From DATARH01 sp050246595 (GTDB taxonomy: Bacteria > Pseudomonadota > Alphaproteobacteria > ATCC43930 > CGMCC-115725): 64,000 bases of DNA. The notes under the pieces are model-generated. The model saw only the letters and a list, made by a program, of their open reading frames with translations, was not told the DNA's origin and ran no database searches. The translations under genes and the position numbers were made by a program. The stretch spans positions 50,125 to 114,124 of the forward strand of contig JBFWVT010000008.1 of NCBI GenBank assembly GCA_050246595.1, written 5' to 3'. Position 1 is the stretch's first letter. Each line of letters starts with the position of its first letter. This document shows positions 54,164-63,172 of this stretch, piece by piece.

Positions 54164-55524
54164 CCCTAGGCGTTCTCTCCTCCACCCTGTTCGGAGAAAT
54201 GTTCGGCACCGCCGCCATGCGCGCCGCGTTTGGCGAGCTTGCCTTTCTGGCCCGCTGCGCCGAGGTCGAGGCGGCGCTGGCCCGCGCCCAGGCACGGCTC
54301 GGCATCGTGCCCCCCGACGCCGCCGGCGCGATCTCGCAAGCCGCCGCCGCAATCGCCGCCGACCCGGCCGGTGCGCTCGATCTCGACCGTCTCAAGCACG
54401 AGACCGGGATTGTCGGCTACCCGATCCTGCCGCTGGTGCGCCAGCTCGCCGAGCGGGCCGGCGACGGCGGACGCTGGCTGCATTGGGGCGCGACGACGCA
54501 GGACATCATGGACACCGCCGCGGTCTTGCAGATCGGCAACGGTCTCAAGCTGATCGAAGCCGATCTCGACGCGGTGCGCGGTCATCTGGCGGTTTTGGCA
54601 CGACAGTACCGCGACACGCCGATGGCCGGGCGCACCCATCTGCAACACGCGCTGCCGATCACCTTTGGCTACAAGGCGGCGGTGTGGCTCGCCGGTTTCG
54701 ACCGCCACAAGGCAAGGCTCGCCGAATTGAAGCCGCGCGTGCTGGTCGCGCAGTTCGGCGGCGCCGCCGGCACCTTGGCTTCGCTCGGCGAGGGCGAGGC
54801 GGCGCTCGGCTCCTGCACTGAACTGGCCCGCGAACTCGGTCTCGCGGAGCCGCCGATCACCTGGCACGTCGCCCGCGACGGAATCGTCGAAACCGTGCAG
54901 TTTCTCGCGCTGCTCGGCGGCAGTCTGGGGAAAATCGCGTTCGACATCATGCTGATGGCGGCGACCGAGTTCGGCGAGGCGGCCGAGCCGTTTGTCGCCG
55001 GGCGCGGCTCGTCCTCGACAATGCCGCAGAAGCGCAACCCGATCTCGTGCGAATTGATCCTCGCCGCCGCCAAGGCGCTGCGCCAGCATGCCGGGCTGAT
55101 CCTCGATGCGATGGTCAGCGATTTCGAGCGCGCCACCGGCCCCTGGCATGTCGAATGGATCGCGCTGCCCGAGAGTTTCGGCTATGCCGCCGGGGCGCTG
55201 CACCAGGCTGAATTCATGCTCGGCGGGCTGATCGTCGATCCCGCCCGCATGGAGAAAAATCTCGGGATGACCCACGGCCTGATTGTCGCCGAGGCGGTGA
55301 TGATGGGTCTCGCGCCATATACCGGCCGCAACGAGGCGCACGATTTCGTCTACGATGCCTGCCGCGCCGCGATCGAGCGCGACCGGCCGCTTTACGATGT
55401 GCTGCTCGAAACCCCGGAGGTCGCCGGCCCGCTCGGCGCCGAGAAGCTGCGTGCGCTGACCGACCCGGCGAATTATCTCGGCGCGGCCCGGGCGATGGTC
55501 GATCGCGTCCTGGCCGGGCGGTAA
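54160..55524 (+). CDS. Adenylosuccinate lyase / 3-carboxymuconate cycloisomerase family protein
   Basis: Protein of 454 residues of the fumarase/aspartase superfamily. It has HWGATTQDIMDTA, RTHLQHALPITFG and the signature GSSSTMPQKRNP. The sequence is closer to PcaB-type cycloisomerases than to classical PurB (no purine-specific tetrapeptide could be named), but no protocatechuate genes are near. It may act in aromatic catabolism or another C-N lyase reaction. It is coupled to bpt by the ATGA overlap. Confidence 0.85.
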   Translation: MTLGVLSSTLFGEMFGTAAMRAAFGELAFLARCAEVEAALARAQARLGIVPPDAAGAISQAAAAIAADPAGALDLDRLKHETGIVGYPILPLVRQLAERAGDGGRWLHWGATTQDIMDTAAVLQIGNGLKLIEADLDAVRGHLAVLARQYRDTPMAGRTHLQHALPITFGYKAAVWLAGFDRHKARLAELKPRVLVAQFGGAAGTLASLGEGEAALGSCTELARELGLAEPPITWHVARDGIVETVQFLALLGGSLGKIAFDIMLMAATEFGEAAEPFVAGRGSSSTMPQKRNPISCELILAAAKALRQHAGLILDAMVSDFERATGPWHVEWIALPESFGYAAGALHQAEFMLGGLIVDPARMEKNLGMTHGLIVAEAVMMGLAPYTGRNEAHDFVYDACRAAIERDRPLYDVLLETPEVAGPLGAEKLRALTDPANYLGAARAMVDRVLAGR

Positions 55525-55586
55525 GCCGCCTGTCCCTTTAGGGACCGCCGGCGTCCCGCCGGCACGCCGGCCGAAGGCCGGCAATC
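55525..55586. terminator. Hairpins between convergent genes
   Basis: Three short inverted repeats in 60 bases: gtccctttagggac, gccggcgtcccgccggc and gccggccgaaggccggc. They lie between the convergent lyase and NTF2-like genes and plausibly act as a bidirectional terminator, although no clear T run is present. Confidence 0.45.
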
Positions 55587-56087
55587 TCAGCCGGAAAACC
55601 GGTCGAGATGGGCGCGCGCCTCTTGCGTGCTATTCTGCGCCACGGCGGCCTTTTCGACGATCCGCCTTATCCGCTCGGCCGCAAACCCGAGCTGCACCAG
55701 CGCGACGCCGCGATCGAACGCCTCGGCGTAATGCGCGATCGAACCGTTCTCCGCTAGAAGAAACCGGCTGATCCCCTCGAACAGAACCGGCCGCCCTGCG
55801 CTCTCGGGCAAGCGCGACCGATAGCTGAAGCGGAACCGGGCATAGCCGGTTGCGCCATCGCCGACCGGCTCGAAAAAATCCCAGCGATAATCGCTGCCGG
55901 TGTCGTGAAACCGTTGCAGCATTGCAGCGATTGCCGCGCGCCCCCGATGCGCCCCGAAAAACGCGTCGTCGTAGACCCCATCCTCGGTAAACAGCGCCCC
56001 CAGCCCGGCCCCGTCATTGGCGACGATCGCGGCCGTGAACGCGGCGAGAAGATCGGCGAAGGAGCGGTCGGCTGCTTGGGTCGGCAT
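55587..56087 (-). CDS. NTF2-like / SnoaL-type protein
   Basis: Protein of 166 residues with an NTF2-like cone fold: FADLLAAFTAAIVANDGAGL, LFTEDGVYDDAFFGAHRGRA and AIAAMLQRFHDTGSDYRWDF. Family members are ketosteroid-isomerase-like enzymes, polyketide cyclases or binding proteins; the function is unknown here. The ATG at 56087 has GGAGGGAGG upstream. It diverges from the dienelactone hydrolase gene and may share a pathway with it. Confidence 0.78.
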   Translation of the reverse strand: MPTQAADRSFADLLAAFTAAIVANDGAGLGALFTEDGVYDDAFFGAHRGRAAIAAMLQRFHDTGSDYRWDFFEPVGDGATGYARFRFSYRSRLPESAGRPVLFEGISRFLLAENGSIAHYAEAFDRGVALVQLGFAAERIRRIVEKAAVAQNSTQEARAHLDRFSG

Positions 56088-56194
56088 CGGGTCCTCCCTC
56101 CAGGCTCGGGGTTGCGTTCCGAAACCTACTTGAAGCGCGCTCCCATCGCTGCCTTTATCCGCGCCAGGGCAACGGCCGGCAGCGCGGGCGAACC

Positions 56195-56935
56195 ATGATC
56201 GAACAAACCATCGACATCACGACCGGAGACGGCGCGATGGAGACCTTTATCTGTCACCCGGAGCGCGGCGGGCCATACCCGGCGGTACTGCTGCTGATGG
56301 ATGCGCCGGGGGTGCGCGAGGAGTTGCGCGATATGGCGCGCCGGCTCGGCACGGTCGGCTACTACGTGCTGCTGCCAAACCTGTATTACCGCGCCGGACG
56401 CGACACGATCTACGGCCCCGGCGTGCTCGACCGCGACAGCCCCGAATACACCAGGATGCGCGCAGTGCGCACAAAGATGACGATCCCGCCGGTCATGCGC
56501 GACATCGCCGCGATGCTCGCCTTTATCGACCGGCAGGACGCCGCGAAACCGGGTCCGGTCGGGGCGCACGGCTATTGCATGAGCGGCCCCTACGCGCTGG
56601 CCGCCGCCGCCCGCTACCCCGACCGGATCGCCGCCGCCGCGTCGTTCTACGGCACCTGGCTGGTCAACGACGCCGAGGAAAGCCCGCATCTGAACCTCGG
56701 CAAAATCCGGGGCGAAGCCTATATCGCCTGCGCCGAGCACGACGATCTCGCGCCGTTGCCGATGGTCGAGGAATTGCGCGGTCTGCTCGCGCGCGCCGGC
56801 ACCGCGGGCGAGATCGAGCTGTATCCCGGCGTGCATCACGGTTTCGCGTTCCCAACGCGGTGGTGCTACGACAAACCGGCCGCCGAGCGCCACTGGGAGC
56901 GGCTGATCGCGCTGTACCGCAGGCAGCTGGGCTGA
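56195..56935 (+). CDS. Dienelactone hydrolase family protein
   Basis: Alpha/beta hydrolase of 246 residues. The nucleophile Cys is in GAHGYCMSGPYAL; the acid is in CAEHDDLAPL and the His in PGVHHGFAFP. Compared with classical DLH (GxCxGG) the elbow is YCMSG. It hydrolyses lactones or esters; the substrate is unknown. The ATG at 56195 begins the family pattern. It ends just before a REP-like repeat. Confidence 0.88.
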   Translation: MIEQTIDITTGDGAMETFICHPERGGPYPAVLLLMDAPGVREELRDMARRLGTVGYYVLLPNLYYRAGRDTIYGPGVLDRDSPEYTRMRAVRTKMTIPPVMRDIAAMLAFIDRQDAAKPGPVGAHGYCMSGPYALAAAARYPDRIAAAASFYGTWLVNDAEESPHLNLGKIRGEAYIACAEHDDLAPLPMVEELRGLLARAGTAGEIELYPGVHHGFAFPTRWCYDKPAAERHWERLIALYRRQLG

Positions 56936-56986
56936 CTGGCCTTTCTGCGCCTCGCTGATGTATGCTCCGTCGGATTTCCCCAGCTC

Positions 56987-57122
56987 TTCTCGTCATCCCG
57001 GCGAAAGCCGGGATCCACTTCTCGACCGCACCGACGGTTCCCGGCCGGAGTTTATCCCCGGATCAAGTCCGGGCAGGCTCTCGGGCTGGTCGTAGGCCGG
57101 ACCCCGTGGGCCGGGATGACGG
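56987..57122. repeat. REP-like interspersed palindromic repeat (fullest cassette)
   Basis: Outer arms cgtcatcccgg / ccgggatgacg. Inside are ggagtttatcc, ccggatcaagtccgg and tcgggctggtc ... ggccggaccccgtgggc. This copy carries both the gatcaag module of the 43683 element and the tcggg cassette of the 19856 repeat. Confidence 0.82.
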
Positions 57123-57143
57123 TTTCGGCGCGGTCTTGAGCGC

Positions 57144-58181
57144 GTGAGCGCCGTACTGGCAGCAACGGTGGTGATCGCGGCCGGCATCGCCGCCTGTCTC
57201 GGCACGCGCGCGCTGATCCCGCTGCTGCGTCGCGCCGCCGTGCTCGACCGGCCCAACGAGCGCTCGTCGCACGAAATCCCGACACCGCGCGGCGGCGGCA
57301 TCGCCGTCGTCGGGGCGTCGCTCGCTGCCTGGCTGATATTGATCGCGACCGGGACGGCGCCGCTGTCGCTGCTCGCCGTGATCGCCGGGGCTGCCGCGCT
57401 TGCTCTGATCTCCTGGCTCGACGATCTGCGCGGTCTGTCGCCGGCGGTCCGATTGGGCGCGCAGTGCGCCGCCGTCGCTCTCGGCCTCGTCGCGGCGCTG
57501 CCGGAGGGAGCGGTATTTCAAGGATGGCTGCCGCCCGCGCTCGACAGGGCGGCGGCGGCGCTGCTCTGGCTCTGGTTTGTCAACCTCTACAATTTTATGG
57601 ACGGCATCGACGGAATGGCCGGCAGCGAGGCTGCTGCGATCGGCATCGGGCTGGCGCTGTTCGCCGTCACCGGTGTCGGACACGACCCGGCGCCAGCTGC
57701 CGCGATCGCCGCCGCCGCGCTCGGTTTTCTGGTCTGGAACTGGGCCCCGGCGCGCATCTTTCTCGGCGATGTTGGCAGCGTGCCGCTCGGCTATCTGCTC
57801 GGTTTTCTGCTGCTCGCCGCCGCGACGCGCGGGCATTGGAAGATCGCGCTGATCCTGCCGCTTTATTTTCTCGCCGACGCCACGATCACATTGCTGCGCC
57901 GCCTCGCCCGCGGCGAGCGGGTCTGGCTGCCGCATCGCGAGCATTTTTATCAGCAGGCGGTGCGGCGCGGTCTCGGGCACGAGGCGGTTATGCGCCGGGT
58001 CATCGCCGCCAATCTGGTGCTGATCGCGTGCGGGCTGGCCGCCGAGGCGGGGCACGCCGCCATTGCCCTGATCGCGGCGGTTTTCTGCGTCCTGATCCTG
58101 CTCGCAAGCCTGCGCGGTCTGCCGGGCCGGACCGGGAGCAACAGCACGCTCCGCCCCCGCGAACGACACCCAAAGCGTTAG
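57144..58181 (+). CDS. Undecaprenyl-phosphate sugar-1-phosphate transferase (MraY/WecA family)
   Basis: Multi-pass membrane protein of 345 residues. The active-site motifs are SWLDDLRGLSP (Asp-Asp), NLYNFMDGIDGMAG, FLGDVGSVPLGY and the basic PHREHFYQQ loop. It loads a sugar phosphate onto the lipid carrier and starts O-antigen, capsule or similar glycan synthesis. No other glycan genes are next to it. The start is GTG at 57144. Confidence 0.9.
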   Translation: MSAVLAATVVIAAGIAACLGTRALIPLLRRAAVLDRPNERSSHEIPTPRGGGIAVVGASLAAWLILIATGTAPLSLLAVIAGAAALALISWLDDLRGLSPAVRLGAQCAAVALGLVAALPEGAVFQGWLPPALDRAAAALLWLWFVNLYNFMDGIDGMAGSEAAAIGIGLALFAVTGVGHDPAPAAAIAAAALGFLVWNWAPARIFLGDVGSVPLGYLLGFLLLAAATRGHWKIALILPLYFLADATITLLRRLARGERVWLPHREHFYQQAVRRGLGHEAVMRRVIAANLVLIACGLAAEAGHAAIALIAAVFCVLILLASLRGLPGRTGSNSTLRPRERHPKR

Positions 58182-58403
58182 GCGCCCCACCCGCATTTGC
58201 TCCGGCGCACCGGTTGAAGCCGCCCGCCGCCGCCTTAGCTGAGCGGGGCACGCCGCAGAACCGGCCGTTTTGGACCACCGTCGAGGTGGGAGGTCGCGGC
58301 ACCGCACCCGCACGGCATCCGGGCGCATGCAGGCTTCGCGCCGCGCGTCCCGGAACCGTCGAACCTTGGTCCTGAAACCGATCCTCAAACGAAAGGTCCC
58401 GCG

Positions 58404-58706
58404 ATGAAGCTCAACACCGCCCTGGTCGAGCGCACCATCGACCAGCTCGACGCCGATCCCGTCCCGGAACGGCACCCGGTCATGCCGCAGCTGAAACAGG
58501 CTTTTGGCGACCATACGTTCTTTGTCGACACCGAAGGGCTGCACATCATCGAGCCGGGCGAACCCAACGAACGCGGCGAGCCGACCGGAGAGGTGGTGCA
58601 GATCGCGCGCTGGGACGACGAGAACCGCACCAGCCTGTCGCCGCAACCGCCCGAACCGACCGGGATCGTCGTGGTTCTCGGCAAAGAGCCGGGTTCCGAC
58701 GGCTGA
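58404..58706 (+). CDS. Conserved small hypothetical protein (100 residues)
   Basis: No named domain recognised. The sequence is acidic and soluble: LVERTIDQLDADPVPERHPV, FGDHTFFVDTEGLHIIEPGE and PEPTGIVVVLGKE. It has a beta-rich look, no signal peptide and no membrane helix. AAAGG lies upstream of the ATG at 58404. Codon use fits the neighbours, so it is considered real. Confidence 0.65.
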   Translation: MKLNTALVERTIDQLDADPVPERHPVMPQLKQAFGDHTFFVDTEGLHIIEPGEPNERGEPTGEVVQIARWDDENRTSLSPQPPEPTGIVVVLGKEPGSDG

Positions 58707-58815
58707 CCATCGGCTCCGGCGGCTCGGAGCCGATGCCGCGACGCCGCGGTGAAGCGCCTTGCCGCCTCGCCGGGCCGACCGTATACCCGCCCGGATGACA
58801 GCATAAGGAGCCGCC

Positions 58816-60414
58816 GTGACGAGCCAGTCGCCGCCTCACGAGCCCGTCACGGTCATCCGCCGCGCGCTGATCTCGGTCAGCGACAAGGAAGGGCTGGCGC
58901 CGTTCGCGCAGGCGCTGGTCGCGCGCGGGGTCGCGCTGGTCTCGACCGGCGGCTCGGCGCGCGCGCTCGAAGAAGCCGGGCTGCCGGTCAGCGAGGTGGC
59001 TGCCGTGACCCGCTTTCCGGAAATGCTCGACGGGCGGGTCAAGACATTGCACCCGGCGGTGCATGGCGGATTGCTGGCGCGACGCGACCGGCCCGACCAT
59101 CTGGCGGCGCTGGCGGCGCACGGCATCGGCGAGATCGACCTGCTGGTCTGCAACCTCTACCCGTTCGCCGCGACCGTGGCCTCGGGGGCGGACCGCGAAA
59201 CCTGCATCGAAAACATCGATATCGGCGGCCCCGCTCTGATCCGCGCCGCCGCAAAAAACCACGACTTTGTCACAATCGTCACCGACAAGCTGGATTACGA
59301 GACCGTGCTCGGCGAGATCGCCAGCCTGGGCGGGGTCGGAACCGCGCTGCGCCGTCGTCTCGCGCGCAAGGCCTACGCGCTGACCTCCGCCTATGATGCC
59401 GCGATCGCGCTGTGGTTGGCGCGCGACGAGGGCGTGACCTTCCCCGAGACCCTGGTCGGGGCCGCCTCGCTCGTCGCGCCGACCCGCTACGGCGAGAACC
59501 CGCACCAGCGCGCCGCGCTGTACCGCACCGGCGAGACCCGTCCCGGTGTCGCCACCGCCCGCCAGATCCAAGGCAAGGAACTGTCCTACAACAATTACGC
59601 CGACGCCGACGCCGCCTACGAGCTGGTCGCCGAATTCGCCGAGCCGGCCGTCGCGATAATCAAGCACGCCAACCCGTGCGGCGCCGCGATCGGCACGAGC
59701 CTGCGCGAGGCCTGGGACAAGGCGCTGGCCTGCGACCCGGTCAGCGCGTTTGGCGGTATCGTCGCGCTGAACCGCCCGCTCGATCCCGCCGCCGCCGAGG
59801 CCCTGGCAAGGATTTTTGTCGAGGTCGTCATGGCCCCGGAAGCCGACCCGGAAGCGCGCGACATCCTCGCCCGCAAGGAGGCGTTGCGGCTGCTGCTGGC
59901 GGGCGGATTGCCCGACCCCAAGGCCGAGAGCTGGACGACGCGCGAGATCGCGGGCGGGCTGCTGATCCAGGAACGCGACCGTCTGACTTCCTCCCGCGAC
60001 GGTCTGACCGTGGTCACAAAACGCGCCCCGACCGCTTCCGAGATCGCCGACCTGCTGTTTGCCGATATCGTGGCAAAACATGTCAAGTCGAACGCGATCG
60101 TCTTTGCCCGCGGCGGCGCGACGGTCGGCATCGGCGCCGGCCAGATGAGCCGGGTCGACAGCGTCCGCATCGCCGCCCAAAAAGCCGCGGGGGCCGCCGC
60201 CAATGCCGGTCTGAAGGAGCCGGCGACAACGGGATCGGTGGTCGCCTCGGACGCGTTCTACCCGTTTGCCGACGGTCTCGAAGCGGCGATCCGGGCCGGC
60301 GCCACCGCCGCGATCCAGCCCGGCGGCTCGCGCCGCGACAAGGAGGTGATCGAAGCCGCCGACCGCGCCGGCATCGCGATGGTGTTCACCGGGACCCGCC
60401 ACTTCCGGCATTGA
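58816..60414 (+). CDS. purH: Bifunctional AICAR formyltransferase / IMP cyclohydrolase
   Basis: Enzyme of 532 residues doing the last two steps to IMP. The N-terminal IMP cyclohydrolase domain has RALISVSDKEGLAPFAQAL, LDGRVKTLHPAVHGGLL and CNLYPF. The formyltransferase domain has RYGENPHQRAALY, IKHANPCGAA and the C-terminal IQPGGSRRDKEVIEAAD. The GTG at 58816 has AAGGAG upstream. It overlaps the convergent LysR gene end by 29 bases. Confidence 0.97.
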   Translation: MTSQSPPHEPVTVIRRALISVSDKEGLAPFAQALVARGVALVSTGGSARALEEAGLPVSEVAAVTRFPEMLDGRVKTLHPAVHGGLLARRDRPDHLAALAAHGIGEIDLLVCNLYPFAATVASGADRETCIENIDIGGPALIRAAAKNHDFVTIVTDKLDYETVLGEIASLGGVGTALRRRLARKAYALTSAYDAAIALWLARDEGVTFPETLVGAASLVAPTRYGENPHQRAALYRTGETRPGVATARQIQGKELSYNNYADADAAYELVAEFAEPAVAIIKHANPCGAAIGTSLREAWDKALACDPVSAFGGIVALNRPLDPAAAEALARIFVEVVMAPEADPEARDILARKEALRLLLAGGLPDPKAESWTTREIAGGLLIQERDRLTSSRDGLTVVTKRAPTASEIADLLFADIVAKHVKSNAIVFARGGATVGIGAGQMSRVDSVRIAAQKAAGAAANAGLKEPATTGSVVASDAFYPFADGLEAAIRAGATAAIQPGGSRRDKEVIEAADRAGIAMVFTGTRHFRH

Positions 60415-61327
60415 TCCCGGCGGTCTCGGAATCGGCCTCCTCGCGCAGCCAGTTGCAGAACGCCCGCACCTTCGGACGGTCGCGCGCTCCCGGCGCGGTG
60501 ACGATGTAATAAGCAAACAGGTCGGGCAGAGCCAGCGAGAACAGCCGCACCAGCCGCCCCGCCGCCAGATCGGCCGCCGCGATCGTGCTGTAGGCGAGCA
60601 CGACGCCGTACCCGGCGATCGCCGCGTCCAACGCCATGTACCCGGACGTAAAGGTCAGCCCGGCGCTGTCCGGCGGTTCCTTGACCCCGGCCGCCTTCAG
60701 CCACATCGCCCAGGTCGGCGCCAGCGGGTCGCGATCGGCGGCGGTGTCGTGGATCAGCGCGTGGTGGTGCAGATCGTCCGGGGTGCGCAAGGGCGGCCCG
60801 TTTTCCAACAGGCGCGGGCTGCACGCCGGAAACACCTCGTTCTTCAGCAGCAATTCGACATCGAGACCGGGGTAGCGGCCGGTGCCATAGCGGATCGCGA
60901 GGTCGAAATCGCCCGACATCAGATCGACGATCTCGTTGCTGGTCGAAATGCGCACATCCACCTCGGGCCATTTCTCCTGAAACCGGTGCAGCCGCAGCAC
61001 CAGCCATTTCGCGGCAAAGGAGGGCGAGGCGGTGATTGTCAGCGCGCCGGTCTCGTTATGCGCGCGCAGCCGCCGCACGGCGGCGTGGATGCCGGCAAAC
61101 GCCTCCGACAGCCCCGGCAACAACAGCCGCCCGGAGGAGGTCAGCTCGATCTGCCGGTTGCGGCGGTGAAACAGGCTGATCCCGAGATCGGCTTCGAGCG
61201 CGCGGATCTGGTGGCTGATCGCGGCCGGTGTCACGCGCAGCTCCTCGGCGGCCTTTGTAAAGCTGTTCAGCCGCGCCGCCGCCTCAAAGGCCCGCAGCGC
61301 GCCGAGCGGTGGCAGACGACCCTGCAT
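60386..61327 (-). CDS. LysR-family transcriptional regulator (GcvA-like)
   Basis: Protein of 313 residues. The winged HTH at residues 5-65 has ALRAFEAAARLNSFTKAAEE with LRVTPAAISHQIRALEADLG. The effector domain (TITASPSFAAKWLVLRLHRF, FDLAIRYGTGRYPGL) matches the GcvA/AmpR subgroup. The natural target is its own promoter and the divergent DUF1127 gene. The ATG at 61327 is the family start. Confidence 0.93.
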   Translation of the reverse strand: MQGRLPPLGALRAFEAAARLNSFTKAAEELRVTPAAISHQIRALEADLGISLFHRRNRQIELTSSGRLLLPGLSEAFAGIHAAVRRLRAHNETGALTITASPSFAAKWLVLRLHRFQEKWPEVDVRISTSNEIVDLMSGDFDLAIRYGTGRYPGLDVELLLKNEVFPACSPRLLENGPPLRTPDDLHHHALIHDTAADRDPLAPTWAMWLKAAGVKEPPDSAGLTFTSGYMALDAAIAGYGVVLAYSTIAAADLAAGRLVRLFSLALPDLFAYYIVTAPGARDRPKVRAFCNWLREEADSETAGINAGSGGSR

Positions 61328-61345
61328 TCAGATTAGTTTTCCTCA

Positions 61346-61357
61346 TTCAGTACTGAA
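61346..61357. promoter_or_regulatory. Candidate LysR binding palindrome
   Basis: Perfect 12-base palindrome TTCAGTACTGAA about 19 bases upstream of the LysR start in the AT-rich divergent region, with a second half-like ATTCAG just inside. It fits an autoregulatory site; the T-N11-A core is not strict. Confidence 0.45.
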
Positions 61358-61466
61358 AAAGTCTCGTTTGTAAGTAGATGAATAAGTCCCCATATTCAAT
61401 ACGAACAAGGGATAGGCGGGGCCTGTCCTCTTCATGCACCCAATCTAACAATATAGGAGAATTCAC

Positions 61467-61703
61467 ATGACAGACACCCCGTTCCGATCCTCCGACGGGA
61501 CCCTCCGTCTCGGCTCGCGTTCGATGACCTTGGATCTGCTCGGCGAGGCGGTTGGTCACGCCGTGTCCACGCTCAACCTCTGGCGCGAGCGCAGCCGTGC
61601 CCGCCAGGACCTCGCGCGGCTCGACGAGCGCATGCTCGCCGATATCGGGCTGACCCCTTCCGACCGCAATTTACTCGTCAACAAGCCGTTCTGGCGCGAG
61701 TAG
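61467..61703 (+). CDS. DUF1127 small protein
   Basis: Protein of 78 residues. The DUF1127 core is RARQDLARLDERMLADIGLT followed by PSDRNLLVNKPFW. Members are small arginine-rich proteins, some affecting RNA turnover and phosphate or stress responses in alphaproteobacteria. AGGAGA lies upstream of the ATG at 61467. It is divergent from the LysR gene, so probably its target. Confidence 0.9.
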   Translation: MTDTPFRSSDGTLRLGSRSMTLDLLGEAVGHAVSTLNLWRERSRARQDLARLDERMLADIGLTPSDRNLLVNKPFWRE

Positions 61704-61747
61704 ACTGTCTCCGGGTAGACTGCACGCAAATCCGCGGAGGATAAGTG

Positions 61748-62581
61748 ATGACGACGCGATCCCTGCCCTATGTCGAGGCCGAGCTGAACTATCTCGGCCC
61801 GACCGCCGAGCGCCCGCGCTATTACGCCTATGACCGGGCCGACACCGACCCGCCGTCGCACATGCCGCTCGAACCGCATAAAGTGCCGATCCGCAGCCTG
61901 CGGCCGATCGCCGGTCAACTCTCGCTCGATGTCCAGGGTTTCGCCCTGGCCGAGCAGCGCAGCGCGGTGCGCGATTTCTGGGACGACGACGAGGTCCGCC
62001 GCGTCTACTACCCGGAGGCGGAAGCCTTTATCAAACAGGCGACCGGCGCCGGCCGCGTCTTCATCTTCGACCATCTGCAACGCCGGCGCGTGCCGGGCGT
62101 GACGGACCGTTCGCGCGGCGGACCGCGCCAGCCGGCGACCCGCGTGCATGTCGATCACACCGCGCGCTCCGGTCCGCAGCGCGTACGCGACCTGCTCGGC
62201 GACGAGGCCGAGGAGCTGCTGAAGGGCCGCGTGCAGGTCATCAATCTGTGGCGCCCGATCCGTGACGAACCGCTGCGCGACGCGCCGCTCGCGGTGTGCG
62301 ACTCGCGCACCGTCAAATCTGACGATCTGGTGCCGTCCGATCTGGTCTATCGCGACCGGGTCGGCGAGACCTACTCGGTCAAGTACAACTCGGCGCACGA
62401 ATGGTACTACGTGCCCGAGATGCGGCGCGACGAAGGCCTCCTGCTGAAGATCGCCGACACCCGCACCGACATCTCGGCGCGTTTCATGCCGCACACCTCG
62501 TTCACCGACCCCACCACCCCGCCCGACGCAAACCCGCGCGAAAGCATCGAGCTGCGCACGTTGGTTTTCCACCCCGTATAA
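61748..62581 (+). CDS. CmcJ/NvfI-family oxidoreductase
   Basis: Protein of 277 residues. RVHVDHTARSGPQRV (likely metal-binding His/Asp), VQVINLWRPIRDEPLRDAPL, AVCDSRTV and MRRDEGLLLKIADT match the CmcJ/NvfI/AsaB family of 2-oxoglutarate/iron-like enzymes found in secondary metabolism. The substrate is unknown and no biosynthetic cluster is near. The ATG at 61748 has GGAGG seven bases upstream. Confidence 0.85.
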   Translation: MTTRSLPYVEAELNYLGPTAERPRYYAYDRADTDPPSHMPLEPHKVPIRSLRPIAGQLSLDVQGFALAEQRSAVRDFWDDDEVRRVYYPEAEAFIKQATGAGRVFIFDHLQRRRVPGVTDRSRGGPRQPATRVHVDHTARSGPQRVRDLLGDEAEELLKGRVQVINLWRPIRDEPLRDAPLAVCDSRTVKSDDLVPSDLVYRDRVGETYSVKYNSAHEWYYVPEMRRDEGLLLKIADTRTDISARFMPHTSFTDPTTPPDANPRESIELRTLVFHPV

Positions 62582-62601
62582 GACGCGCACCGGAAACGCG
62601 G

Positions 62602-62739
62602 CCCCTCACCCTGTCCCTCTCCCCGCAAGCGGGGAGAGGGAACGCGGTTGATGCAGCCATAAACCCCTGCCGATCTCTTACGTGGCGCTGCCGCTGCTCT
62701 CCCTCTCCCTGCTTGCGGGGAGAGGGCAGGGGTGAGGGG
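62602..62739. repeat. Paired inverted REP-like element
   Basis: Two palindromes, ctctccccgcaagcggggag near 62616-62640 and ctccctgcttgcggggag near 62705-62725, have outer arms cccctcaccctg / caggggtgagggg that are inverse to each other. This forms a BIME- or MITE-like unit. The same core is found in gcvPB. Confidence 0.85.
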
Positions 62740-62772
62740 CGTTACCGCATACGAATTTTCAGCCCCAGCGGC

Positions 62773-62964
62773 TCACAGCGCCTTGCACGACCCGTCGCAC
62801 TCGTCGGGAAACAGACTCAACCCGCACGCGCACGGCCCGCGATGCCCCGGAACGCTGCCGGCGGCATTTCTCGGAGCAGACAACTCCCGCATTTTCTCGC
62901 GCCGCAACTCCTCGATGCGGGCGCGGATCGTCTCGAAATCGTCGGCCGCTCGGTTCCGTGCCAT
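62773..62964 (-). CDS. Small cysteine-rich hypothetical protein (63 residues)
   Basis: The N-terminal amphipathic helix DDFETIRARIEELRREKMRE precedes a Cys-rich tail GPCACGLSLFPDECDGSC with four cysteines that could bind a metal. It resembles SEC-C-like tails but is not the exact motif. No clear ribosome-binding site was noted. Kept because the composition is coherent and the frame is plausible. Confidence 0.5.
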   Translation of the reverse strand: MARNRAADDFETIRARIEELRREKMRELSAPRNAAGSVPGHRGPCACGLSLFPDECDGSCKAL

Positions 62965-63069
62965 CGCTCCCTCCGGAGTTCCCGCTTACCACGCCGCGCC
63001 GCGCTTCGCCAGACGCCGAAACGCGGCACTGTCCCACACCCGGAGTTTCGACAATCGGCCTGCCACTTC

Positions 63070-63160
63070 TCAAATCGCAATCCCGGCGAAAGCCGGGACC
63101 CACTTTTCAGCATCACAGACGCCGACCGGTGGATCCCGGCTTTCTCCGGGATTGCGAAAA
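63070..63160. repeat. REP-like repeat with paired arms
   Basis: gcaatcccggcgaaagccgggaccca and the inverse ggatcccggctttctccgggattgc face each other across about 40 bases, just downstream of the TPR gene stop. Confidence 0.75.
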
Positions 63161-63172
63161 GAAGTGCCGAAA